A stretch of DNA of 6,781 nt, from positions 1 to 6,781 of the forward strand of contig JAITVE010000322.1 in the NCBI GenBank assembly GCA_031285975.1. Direction: 5' to 3'. The stretch comes from Candidatus Adiutrix sp. GTDB lineage: Bacteria; Desulfobacterota; Desulfarculia; Adiutricales; Adiutricaceae. The notes beneath the pieces are model-generated. The model was not told the origin of the DNA and ran no database searches. It saw only the letters and a list, made by a program, of their open reading frames with translations. Of this stretch, positions 1 through 5,361 are shown one piece after another (positions within the stretch are counted from its first letter, which is position 1; each line of letters starts with the position of its first letter). The position numbers were made by a program, and so were the translations under genes.

Positions 1-74
1 CGCAATACGGGCAAGATTCAGCATGGATTCCCCCCCCGGCGTTTTTTTTACATATGTCCGCCGGAAGCCCGGCC
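1..74. other. left-edge non-coding segment with homopolymer runs and a small hairpin
   Basis: No gene is supported here. The segment holds a run of eight C (30-37) and a run of eight T (42-49). Just past the stop of the leftward exported-protein gene is a small inverted repeat, GCCGG (60-64), loop AAGC, CCGGC (69-73). Read leftward, this hairpin is followed by an A-run rather than a U-run, so it does not look like a standard intrinsic terminator, although it sits where one would be expected. The T-run would suit rightward transcription, but I see no stable stem directly before it. Confidence 0.4.
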
Positions 75-701
75 TCACTGCAACTGCTGTTCCGCTGCCA
101 TCTCTTCCTTCACGCAAAATTCCATCATTTCATAGCTGCCGCCCGTAGCCTGGCCCATTTGGGTGCAGTAGTTCCGCACCCGCTCTGAAAAGCTGAGGCC
201 GGCCAGGTTGTTTTTAGCGGTTTCCTCACTTTGGCGGCAAAAAAGTTCCATTTCTGAACTGCCCCCGGCCGCGTCCCCCAGAGAGCGGCAATAGGCTTGG
301 GTGTCAAACTGCGGCAGGCCCGCCGCCGCTGCGGCCGCCGGGGCTTGGGCCGGTGCGGCGTTCAGTTTTTGCTCGGCGGCCATTTCTTCCCGCAGGCAAA
401 ATTCCATCATTTCATAACTGCCGCCGCTGGCCTGGCCGAGTTCCCCGCAATGCTTCACCGCCCGGTCGGAGGCCTCAAGCCCGGCGATGGTTTGCTTGGC
501 CGTTGCCTCGCTTTGGCGGCAGAACAGTTCCATCTCTGAACTGCCCCCGGCCATGTCCCCCATGGAGCGGCAATAGGCCTTGGTGTCAAAGGCCGGAGCT
601 TCGGCGGCTAAAAGCGGGGCGGACGCTCCGCAAAGCAAAAAAGTGAGAGTCAGCCGCATCATCATTTGCATCAAGGCACAGCCAGAAAAAACTTTTCTCA
701 T
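75..701 (-). CDS. exported protein made of four CX16C repeats, unknown function
   Basis: I do not recognise this 208-aa protein. It begins with a basic and hydrophobic signal peptide (about residues 1-33, ending near PLLAA), so it should reach the periplasm or be secreted. The mature part has two similar halves (residues 38-113 and 132-207) joined by an Ala/Pro-rich linker (114-131). Each half holds two related units with cysteines exactly 16 residues apart: C44/C61, C85/C102, C138/C155 and C179/C196. Each unit has the pattern YC..xG..xGGS.EM..FC..E. The paired cysteines suggest one disulfide per unit, forming small helical hairpins. The start is supported by GAGGTG about four bases upstream (706-711); an internal Met at residue 11 is a possible alternative. 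It lies 44 bp downstream of another exported-protein gene on the same strand. A cargo gene expressed with the repressor is plausible, but function is unknown. Confidence 0.85.
   Translation of the reverse strand: MRKVFSGCALMQMMMRLTLTFLLCGASAPLLAAEAPAFDTKAYCRSMGDMAGGSSEMELFCRQSEATAKQTIAGLEASDRAVKHCGELGQASGGSYEMMEFCLREEMAAEQKLNAAPAQAPAAAAAAGLPQFDTQAYCRSLGDAAGGSSEMELFCRQSEETAKNNLAGLSFSERVRNYCTQMGQATGGSYEMMEFCVKEEMAAEQQLQ
81..308 (-). repeat. second half of the intragenic duplication (CX16C units 3 and 4)
   Basis: This encodes residues 132-207 of the exported repeat protein and matches residues 38-113 closely; for example FDTQAYCRSLGDAAGGSSEM here corresponds to FDTKAYCRSMGDMAGGSSEM there. The two halves are offset by 94 codons. 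The similarity indicates a fairly recent in-gene duplication of a unit that was itself already a doubled CX16C motif. Confidence 0.8.
363..590 (-). repeat. first half of the intragenic duplication (CX16C units 1 and 2)
   Basis: This encodes residues 38-113 of the exported repeat protein, carrying cysteine pairs C44/C61 and C85/C102. It is separated from its copy by an Ala/Pro-rich linker coded at 309-362. The first and second units inside this half are more diverged from each other than the two halves are, so the order of events was probably unit doubling first, then duplication of the pair. Confidence 0.8.
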
Positions 702-745
702 GCGTCACCTCGTATCGTTATTTTCAGCCATGGTTGCACCTGGGC

Positions 746-1213
746 TCATTCATCCAGGCAAACAGTCCCAAAATACCAATCCAGCCCGCTGTTCACCTGT
801 TCTAAATGCCACTGCACCATCGAATCAGAATCGTCATGCCTCACCCAGGCCAGGCCCAGCGACAAGAGCGCACCGGGAAGCGCTTTAACTTGCACTGGTA
901 CATTTTCGTCAGCCGCCAGCCGGGCCCGGCATTGTTCAACTCTGGCTTTCCACTCCGCCGCCGGTCTATTATTCCCTGAAAAGCCTAACTCTCTAAAAGC
1001 CTGGGTATTGCGCATACCTTGAAGTTCCTGAAAGAGTGCCGCCAATTCGGGCTTGATTGCCTCATCAACATACTTTTGCTGGGCTTTAAGCCTTTCAATC
1101 TTGTCAGCCGCATAGCATTCAGTCAGCGCCTGTTCATCCAGAACTTCATAAGCCTGCATTTCAAAAGCCGGGGTCAGCGACAGAATTGCCGCGAGTACAA
1201 CTAACGCTTTCAT
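746..1213 (-). CDS. small exported protein, unknown function
   Basis: I do not recognise this 155-aa protein. Residues 1-21 form a short signal peptide (MKALVVLAAILSL, then a likely cut after MQA near residue 21), so export to the periplasm is expected. The mature part is mostly charged and helical, with an amphipathic stretch at about 35-100 and three cysteines (C33, C95, C152), enough for one disulfide. The start is well supported: GAGGTG lies five bases upstream (1219-1224), nearly the same ribosome site as the next gene downstream. The gene sits 57 bp after the repressor stop and 44 bp before the CX16C repeat protein, all leftward, with no convincing terminator between them. The position suggests expression in the lysogen. 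A role in host-surface change or superinfection exclusion is only a guess from context. Confidence 0.82.
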   Translation of the reverse strand: MKALVVLAAILSLTPAFEMQAYEVLDEQALTECYAADKIERLKAQQKYVDEAIKPELAALFQELQGMRNTQAFRELGFSGNNRPAAEWKARVEQCRARLAADENVPVQVKALPGALLSLGLAWVRHDDSDSMVQWHLEQVNSGLDWYFGTVCLDE

Positions 1214-1255
1214 TGCTTCACCTCGCCTTTCTTTGGCCGGTTACATATCAAGCCA

Positions 1256-1271
1256 GGCCGTTGGCGCGGCC
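1256..1271 (-). repeat. small inverted repeat at the repressor stop
   Basis: GGCCG (1256-1260), a six-base loop, and CGGCC (1267-1271) form a GC-rich hairpin overlapping the repressor stop codon. Read leftward it is followed by TGGCTTGATATG, with no U-run, so I do not call it a terminator. At most it would weaken read-through into the exported-protein genes. Confidence 0.3.
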
Positions 1272-2329
1272 TACATTCGGCGGCGAACGCAGATTATGGT
1301 GGCGATCTCCTTCACTTCTGTTGGCGGCAATTCCATAAAAAAATCGCGCTGACGGTTCCATTGGTCTGGGTCATGCCATCCACGTAATTTCACCCAGCCC
1401 GGCCTGGTGCCTGCCTCTTCGCCCCAGCCCACAAAAAGCTTTATGGTGCAGGCGTTGAAGGTGCCGCTATAAATAAACACGGCGTCGCCCTCAATGGGCT
1501 CCACGGCAGGGTCGCAATAGCAAAACATGCCGGAACTGATCCCGGCTGGCACCATGCTTTGGCCGGTGGCGATGACCACAAAAGCATCAGGGCTGAAAGT
1601 CAGCGGCGAGGCCGAAATGGACACCGGCATTTTGCGCTCCCACCCGGCCATGCCGCAAGCGGCCAAACCAAATACGGACAGCGGGCGCATTTTAAAATCA
1701 GAGGCCTGCACAACACTGTGGCGGCGGTGCGGCGCCGCCATGTTCGCCGCTTGGCCCGCCAGCCTGCGGCCTGTTTGTATCATATCCTCCAGCGGGGCAT
1801 CGACCCCCAGGGCCAAAGCCTCCTGGGTGCTGCGACTGGCTTCTTTCTGGCCGAGATAAATACTGTTCAGCAGCTTGCGGTCAACGCCGCTGGCGGCGGC
1901 TAGCTCGTCTTTATTTTTGGCCTTGCGGCTGTCGCGCTGGATATGGGCCTTTAGTGCGAGATAGAAATAATAGGCGTCACTTTTCTGCGCCTCCGGCTGA
2001 TGGGACGGCTCGGCCAGGGTGCCCGCCTCCGCCGTCATCGGCGCGGGCTCGCCGCTGGCCTCTTTATCCAGCCGATGCCCCAGGGCCAGGAAATCAGCCA
2101 GCGACATCCCGCACGCCTTGATGATTTTTTCCTGGACAATGCGCCCCGCAGGCCTTTTTCCGCGCGCTATTTCATTAATCATCGACCTGGCTACACCACT
2201 GGCGTGCGACAGGGTCGTTTGATTGTGGGGCTTGCCTTTGCCGAACTGCGACTGGAGAGCAAGCCTGAAATATCTTGATTCGTCACTTTCAACTATCATT
2301 TTAAAATTGTCTACTATTTGCGACACCAT
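1271..2329 (-). CDS. CI/LexA-type phage repressor with two tandem HTH domains and an S24 protease domain
   Basis: This 352-aa protein is the likely lysogeny repressor. Residues 17-88 form one HTH-like region, with LSHASGVARSMINEIARGK as the recognition part. Residues 118-190 form a second, related one, with LAAASGVDRKLLNSIYLGQK. They align with an offset of 101-103 residues, suggesting duplication. Residues 210-350 are a peptidase S24 domain: a possible self-cleavage site at Cys225-Gly226 (AACGMAG), the catalytic serine in GQSMVP (Ser258), and the general-base lysine in CTIKLF (Lys297). Family knowledge says such repressors cut themselves when RecA is activated by DNA damage. The ATG at 2329 has no strong ribosome site. 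An ATG at 2299 (Met11) is an alternative that could be leaderless. The gene diverges from the Cro-like gene across an operator-rich gap and is followed by two exported-protein genes on the same strand. Confidence 0.93.
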   Translation of the reverse strand: MVSQIVDNFKMIVESDESRYFRLALQSQFGKGKPHNQTTLSHASGVARSMINEIARGKRPAGRIVQEKIIKACGMSLADFLALGHRLDKEASGEPAPMTAEAGTLAEPSHQPEAQKSDAYYFYLALKAHIQRDSRKAKNKDELAAASGVDRKLLNSIYLGQKEASRSTQEALALGVDAPLEDMIQTGRRLAGQAANMAAPHRRHSVVQASDFKMRPLSVFGLAACGMAGWERKMPVSISASPLTFSPDAFVVIATGQSMVPAGISSGMFCYCDPAVEPIEGDAVFIYSGTFNACTIKLFVGWGEEAGTRPGWVKLRGWHDPDQWNRQRDFFMELPPTEVKEIATIICVRRRM

Positions 2330-2334
2330 GACAA
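2306..2334 (-). promoter_or_regulatory. candidate leftward promoter for the repressor (PRM-like)
   Basis: On the minus strand, TTGTCA (2334-2329) and GACAAT (2311-2306) are separated by exactly 17 bases. The -35 matches consensus at five of six positions; the -10 at four of six, lacking the first T, so it would be weak. The predicted +1 falls on the A of the ATG at 2299, which would make a leaderless message starting at repressor Met11. Both elements contain the GACAA/TTGTC operator motif, so autoregulation is plausible. If translation really starts at 2329, another upstream promoter must exist; I did not find a clear one. Confidence 0.35.
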
Positions 2335-2348
2335 CTCAAAAATTGTTT

Positions 2349-2425
2349 AAAATATCAGACAAAACCACTTGACTAATTGTCTGATTTGTCGTACAGTCTA
2401 TCCATGCGTTCGATAAATCAGACAA
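2349..2425. promoter_or_regulatory. operator cluster of ATCAGACAA repeats
   Basis: The nine-mer ATCAGACAA occurs at 2354-2362 and 2417-2425, and in inverted form (TTGTCTGAT) at 2377-2385. A longer 14-mer is visible: GACAAATCAGACAA (minus strand of 2377-2390) and GATAAATCAGACAA (2412-2425) match at 13 of 14 positions, and 2349-2362 matches at 11 of 14. Two more GACAA/TTGTC half-sites lie at 2307-2311 and 2330-2334. The sites overlap the rightward promoter and the first codons of both divergent genes, as expected for CI and Cro operators. Which protein binds which site is inference. Confidence 0.7.
2369..2397 (+). promoter_or_regulatory. rightward early promoter (PR-like)
   Basis: TTGACT (2369-2374) and TACAGT (2392-2397) are separated by 17 bases and match the sigma-70 consensus at five and four of six positions. 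The inverted operator copy TTGTCTGAT lies inside the spacer, so a bound repressor would block RNA polymerase. The predicted +1 is at 2404, exactly the A of the ATG of the Cro-like gene, so the message may be leaderless. Confidence 0.68.
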
Positions 2426-2643
2426 CCATCGCCAAGCAAGCGGGGATTCACAGACCATATCTCTGTGAAATCCTCAACGGGAAAAAAACAATGGGACGGC
2501 ACGTGGCCGTGGCTATTGGGCGGGCTTTTAACCTTGACCCTGCCGAGTTGATGTTCGCATCCCCTGAGAACTTGAAAGCCATGCTTGCTGATGCTCAAGA
2601 AGACCGCCAGACGGCGGCGGAGAATGCCAGTCTCACGATGTGA
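2404..2643 (+). CDS. Cro-like small HTH regulator
   Basis: This 79-aa protein carries an XRE/Cro-type HTH: TTIAKQAGIHRPYLCEILNG is the helix-turn-helix, followed by the usual helix pair AVAIGRAFNLDPAELMF. It diverges from the repressor and is the first gene behind the rightward promoter, the position of Cro in lambdoid phages, so it probably competes for the GACAA operators. The start is uncertain. The ATG at 2404 has no ribosome site but falls on the predicted +1 of the promoter. A TTG at 2377 would add nine residues and complete the first HTH helix, but it lies inside the promoter spacer, also lacks a ribosome site, and has an in-frame stop directly before it. The C-terminal tail (about residues 55-79) is charged and probably helical. 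Confidence 0.8.
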   Translation: MRSINQTTIAKQAGIHRPYLCEILNGKKTMGRHVAVAIGRAFNLDPAELMFASPENLKAMLADAQEDRQTAAENASLTM

Positions 2644-2651
2644 TTCACATC
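2637..2651. repeat. 15-bp palindrome across the Cro-like stop codon
   Basis: GATGTGA (2637-2643), a central T, and TCACATC (2645-2651) form a perfect 7-bp-arm palindrome that includes the stop codon of the Cro-like gene. As RNA it could fold as a 6-bp stem with a three-base loop, but the next T-run (about 2672) is too far away for an intrinsic terminator. It may be a protein-binding site. It resembles the TGTGA/TCACA arms of CRP-type sites, but the spacing is one base rather than six. Confidence 0.45.
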
Positions 2652-2779
2652 TGGAGAACTACTTTAGCGATTTTTTTGCCTTTTTGCCTCTCTATTGAAT
2701 ATCGCTGTTGACGACCGAAGCCCGAGTGAAGAACCGATTCTGTTGAGATTTCCGAAAGCGCCCCGCAGGAGGATATATC
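2652..2779 (+). other. leader before the ligase gene with a strong ribosome site
   Basis: I see no gene in this stretch. It holds T-rich runs near 2670-2690 and a lone TTGACG (2708-2713) without a matching -10 at usual spacing, so no promoter is called. It ends with AGGAGG (2767-2772) seven bases before the ligase ATG, the strongest ribosome site in the window. Confidence 0.5.
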
Positions 2780-3613
2780 ATGAGCAAACGCGAAGGCATC
2801 ATGCTGGCCGGGCCCCTGGACGAAACGAAACTTGCCCAGTGGCCCCGCCCCTATATCGTACAGCCCAAACTTGACGGCGAACGCTGCCGGGTCGTCTTCG
2901 GCCCGGACGGCCCCTCGCTTCTGACCAGCCACGGCCGCGAAGTGCGGGACATGGTGCCCCACCTGGCCGAAGCCCTGGCCGCGTCCCCGCTGGCCGCCCT
3001 GGGCGAAATCGACGGCGAGCTCTACACCCACGGCCTGAGCTTCCAGGCTGTGCAATCCATTGTGGGCCGCTCTAAAAACCTGCACCCCGAACACCACAAA
3101 ATCCATTTTCATATTTTCGATATCGTTTCCCTCCACCGCCAGGACGCCCGGCTCCAAAAGCTGGCCCAGGCGGGCTGCGATTTGCCCCAGGGCCTGCACC
3201 TGGTGCCCTGGCGCGAGGCCCAAAGCTTGGACGACGTCGCACTCATGGCCGACGACTGGCTGGCCGATGGCTACGAAGGCGTCATCCTGCGGCGGAGCGA
3301 CCGGCCCTACGAACGCAAGCGGGCCTCGGGCCTGATGAAATTCAAGCCCGGCCGCGAAGACGAATACCAGGTCATCGGCGCTGTGGAAGAGCGGGACAAG
3401 AACGGCCAGCCCAAAGGCCGCCTGGGCGCTCTGCTGGCCAAGGGCGACGACGGCGCGGAGTTCGCCGTGGGCACCGGCTTCACCGCTTTTCAGCGCGAAG
3501 AACTGTGGGCCAAGCGGGGCTGCCTGGCTGGCCGCACCGTGCGCATCCGCTTCCAGGAACTGACCAGCGGCCGGGGCGTGCCCCGCTTCCCCGTGTTCGC
3601 CGCGTTAATCTGA
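2780..3613 (+). CDS. ATP-dependent DNA ligase, short phage type
   Basis: This 277-aa protein should seal nicks in duplex DNA using ATP. The nucleotidyltransferase signature is clear: motif I KLDGER with the AMP-accepting Lys30, motif III DGELY (78-82), motif IIIa FHIFDIV (110-116), motif IV EGVILR (166-171) and motif V LMKFKP (185-190, Lys187 and Lys189). The C-terminal part (about 195-277) fits the OB-fold domain, ending in a motif VI-like RIRFQELTSGRG. There is no N-terminal DNA-binding domain, so this is the minimal two-domain form seen in phages and some bacterial accessory ligases. Bacterial replication uses an NAD-dependent ligase, so this one most likely serves phage DNA replication or repair. 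The start is set by AGGAGG seven bases upstream. The next gene begins 26 bp downstream on the same strand. Confidence 0.95.
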   Translation: MSKREGIMLAGPLDETKLAQWPRPYIVQPKLDGERCRVVFGPDGPSLLTSHGREVRDMVPHLAEALAASPLAALGEIDGELYTHGLSFQAVQSIVGRSKNLHPEHHKIHFHIFDIVSLHRQDARLQKLAQAGCDLPQGLHLVPWREAQSLDDVALMADDWLADGYEGVILRRSDRPYERKRASGLMKFKPGREDEYQVIGAVEERDKNGQPKGRLGALLAKGDDGAEFAVGTGFTAFQREELWAKRGCLAGRTVRIRFQELTSGRGVPRFPVFAALI

Positions 3614-3639
3614 GCAAGCCCAGGCGAAAGGAGCGATTT

Positions 3640-3855
3640 ATGGACGAAGCCCTCTATCTCGACCCCAAAGCCGTGGCCCGCCGTTACGGCATCCCGGCCC
3701 GCACGTTGATGAACTGGCGCTACAAACGGCGCGGCCCGGTCTTTTACCGGGTGCTCGGCCGGGTGCTGTACCGGGTCGAGGACGTTGAAAACTTCATCGC
3801 CGCCGGTATGGTAAACCCCAAGGGCGGTCAGCGGGCGAAAGCGGAGGCGGTATGA
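3640..3855 (+). CDS. AlpA/excisionase-like HTH protein
   Basis: This 71-aa protein has a MerR-superfamily winged-HTH fold of the AlpA / excisionase type: YLDPKAVARRYGIPARTLMN is the helix pair, followed by the wing WRYKRRGPVFYRVLGRVLY and the closing YRVEDVENFI. Family members either activate transcription or direct excision by binding near att sites. I cannot tell which role applies because no integrase is in the window. The start is set by AAAGGAG (3627-3633) upstream of ATG 3640; longer reading into the ligase gene is not supported. Its stop overlaps the next start as ATGA, which suggests translational coupling. The C-terminal tail is basic. Confidence 0.85.
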   Translation: MDEALYLDPKAVARRYGIPARTLMNWRYKRRGPVFYRVLGRVLYRVEDVENFIAAGMVNPKGGQRAKAEAV

Positions 3856-4139
3856 CGGAAACGACCAAGGCCTGGCGCATACATGACCCGGAGCGTCACC
3901 AGCCGGGAGAGTCAATGGCTTTGCAGAACGGCGACGGCGAAGCAAGACCTTTCTTAACACCCAAGGAAGCCGCAAATCATTACGGTCTCCGTATGATGGT
4001 AGATTTTTTTTGCAAGAATGATTTCGCGGCTCTGGAGAAGTTTTTTGCGCATGGTCACAATGTCATGGTTGTCGATCCTGACGGCAATGATATTTCCTGC
4101 CATATATTCATCTGCTGCCGCTCTTGGCTGCGTGCCTGA
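3852..4139 (+). CDS. unrecognised 95-aa early protein
   Basis: I do not recognise this protein. Its ATG overlaps the stop of the HTH gene as ATGA and has GGAGG four bases upstream, so it should be translated by coupling. Residues 34-46 (FLTPKEAANHYGL) resemble the first helices of excisionase-type HTH proteins, but the usual wing does not follow. The second half is hydrophobic and cysteine-rich (C54, C83, C88, C89). The DNA after about 3960 has lower GC than its neighbours and contains a run of eight T (4004-4011). Third codon positions after the run still avoid A, which supports this frame. It may be a degraded or recombined excisionase-like gene, or a small phage protein of its own kind. 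Confidence 0.6.
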   Translation: MTETTKAWRIHDPERHQPGESMALQNGDGEARPFLTPKEAANHYGLRMMVDFFCKNDFAALEKFFAHGHNVMVVDPDGNDISCHIFICCRSWLRA

Positions 4140-4160
4140 TGTAACAGAGGGAGATTCGCC

Positions 4161-4898
4161 GTGAGCGCTCAGATGGACAAATCCGTACTCCGCAAAATCA
4201 AAAAGCTGCTGGCCCTGGCCGCGTCGCCCAATGCCCACGAGGCGGCCGCCGCCCTCGGCAAGGCCCAGGCCCTCATGGCCGCGCACAATTTGACCCAAAC
4301 CGCCGTTGACCTGGCCGCGTTCGAAGAAACGCAGCCCTACCGCGTCCGCAGCAATGCCAAGGTACCTCCCAATTGGATAGGCTCCCTGGCGTGTCTCGTG
4401 GCCGAGGCCTTCGGAGTTAAGCCCCTCAAGACCTCGCGCACCATCAGAACCAGCAAGCGGTCGGTGGGCCGGGAAAACAAGGTCTCCTTTGTTGGGCCCC
4501 CGGAGCGAGGGGAATTGGCCGCCTACGCCTTTTTGGTGCTCTACCGGCAGCTGAGCCGCTCCCGCGACCGCATCCTGAAGGCGGCTTTCACACGGGGTAT
4601 CAAAAAGCGATCGGAGCGCAGTAAGCGGGCCGATTGGTTCTGCGAAGGCTGGGTAAACGGCGTGTCCAACATTCTCAATGAGTTTGTGATGTCACCCGAG
4701 GAGCGGGCGCTCATGGACACCTGGTCGGCGGAGCGGAACCTCGAAACTGCGGGTGCGAGGAAAATGAAATTCGACGCCGAAGCCGCCGCCTATTACCATG
4801 TTGGGCAAAAAGAGGGCCGCAATGCCAAGCTCTACCGCCCGGTGGACGGCAGCGGCCCCGGCCTGGATCCACTGGCCGCGCTTCCCTATGCGGGATAA
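4161..4898 (+). CDS. DUF2786-domain phage protein
   Basis: Residues 8-47 fit the DUF2786 domain: IKKLLALAASPNAHEAAAAL continues into KAQALMAAHNL. This helical domain is common in phage early genes. The region after it (about 68-190, with KVSFVGPPERGELAAYAF) fits the domain usually found beside DUF2786, and the C-terminal GQKEGRNA is also typical. The family's biochemical role is not established. The protein is 245 aa, a normal full length. It starts at GTG 4161 with GAGGGAG at 4146-4152 upstream; an in-frame ATG at 4173 is less well placed. It lies 21 bp after the previous stop and looks part of the same operon. Central basic residues (about 90-105 and 145-157) could contact nucleic acid. Confidence 0.85.
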   Translation: MSAQMDKSVLRKIKKLLALAASPNAHEAAAALGKAQALMAAHNLTQTAVDLAAFEETQPYRVRSNAKVPPNWIGSLACLVAEAFGVKPLKTSRTIRTSKRSVGRENKVSFVGPPERGELAAYAFLVLYRQLSRSRDRILKAAFTRGIKKRSERSKRADWFCEGWVNGVSNILNEFVMSPEERALMDTWSAERNLETAGARKMKFDAEAAAYYHVGQKEGRNAKLYRPVDGSGPGLDPLAALPYAG

Positions 4899-5070
4899 GC
4901 CTTGTCCAGCGGCTTTGAGAGAGCCCCCTTGCGCAAAGGGACGCCATGGCCCCACCAGGAGCGGAAAGGCCCGCACATCTGCCTGGGTTCGTCCCACCCT
5001 TTGGGGCGGGGTTATGGCGATGCAGGGGGCGCTCTGAAAGCCGCCGGGCTCAACAGAATTGAGGTTCGCC
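4899..5070 (+). other. intergenic stretch with a possible very small ORF
   Basis: No confident gene is seen. A 49-codon frame (4888-5037) overlaps the end of the DUF2786 gene by 11 bases, but it has no ribosome site. A 38-codon frame (4946-5062) has AAAGGG just upstream but poor codon pattern. Two GC-rich inverted repeats are visible (CCCTT/AAGGG around 4927-4940, and CCCACCC with GGGCGGG around 5000-5017), neither followed by a U-run. The stretch ends with the ribosome site GAGG of the next gene. Confidence 0.35.
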
Positions 5071-5361
5071 ATGCTCGCTGATGATACGCAATACGCCGAC
5101 ATCGGCGAACCCGGCCAGGACGACGAGCTCGACTTTACCGTGTCCGGCCCGGCTACTGGCTGGACGGATCGTGACACGCGCATTTTAGACAAAGCCCTTG
5201 ATTTGGCGGGCCTGACCGGCGAGGCCGAGCGGCTGCGAGCCGGGCTGGCGGTAGATTTGATGGGCGTCGTTATTCTCGCGCCGCTGGTGGAAACGGCCCT
5301 GGACGTTCAGGCCCAGCTGCGGAACTTTTTTGAGAGCAGACAAGGCGGTATCGGCAAATGA
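5071..5361 (+). CDS. unrecognised acidic 96-aa protein
   Basis: I do not recognise this protein. Residues 1-30 are acidic and probably disordered; residues 32-90 look helical, with ILDKALDLAGLTGEAERLRA, then a hydrophobic helix (VDLMGVVILAPLVETAL, 61-77) and an amphipathic end. The hydrophobic helix is too interrupted by charge on both sides to call a membrane span with certainty. ATG 5071 is chosen because GAGG (5061-5064) lies seven bases before it; the upstream TTG at 5059 overlaps that site. Its stop overlaps the next start as ATGA. The strong acidic N-terminus could suit a DNA mimic or protein-binding role, but that is a guess. Confidence 0.72.
   Translation: MLADDTQYADIGEPGQDDELDFTVSGPATGWTDRDTRILDKALDLAGLTGEAERLRAGLAVDLMGVVILAPLVETALDVQAQLRNFFESRQGGIGK

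Noticed and set aside
30..73. Intrinsic terminator at the left edge
   Set aside because: The hairpin at 60-73 is followed by A rather than U in the leftward direction, and the T-run has no stem before it in the rightward direction.
2708..2736. Second rightward promoter before the ligase gene
   Set aside because: TTGACG is present but no -10-like hexamer lies 16-18 bases downstream.
2645..3223. Long leftward open frame under the ligase gene
   Set aside because: It lies wholly opposite a clear ligase with intact motifs; it is a GC-rich shadow frame with no ribosome site or recognisable domain.
3505..3639. Upstream extension of the AlpA-like protein into the ligase gene
   Set aside because: The HTH domain and the AAAGGAG ribosome site both place the start at 3640; the extra residues are an out-of-frame reading of ligase.
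4012..4164. Frameshifted membrane-like reading after the T-run
   Set aside because: Third-position use supports the unshifted frame, with almost no A at third positions; no slippery context beyond the T-run is evident. Kept only as a point to check.
4888..5062. Small ORFs of 49 and 38 codons between the DUF2786 gene and the acidic protein
   Set aside because: One lacks a ribosome site and the other has a poor codon pattern; neither has a recognisable motif.
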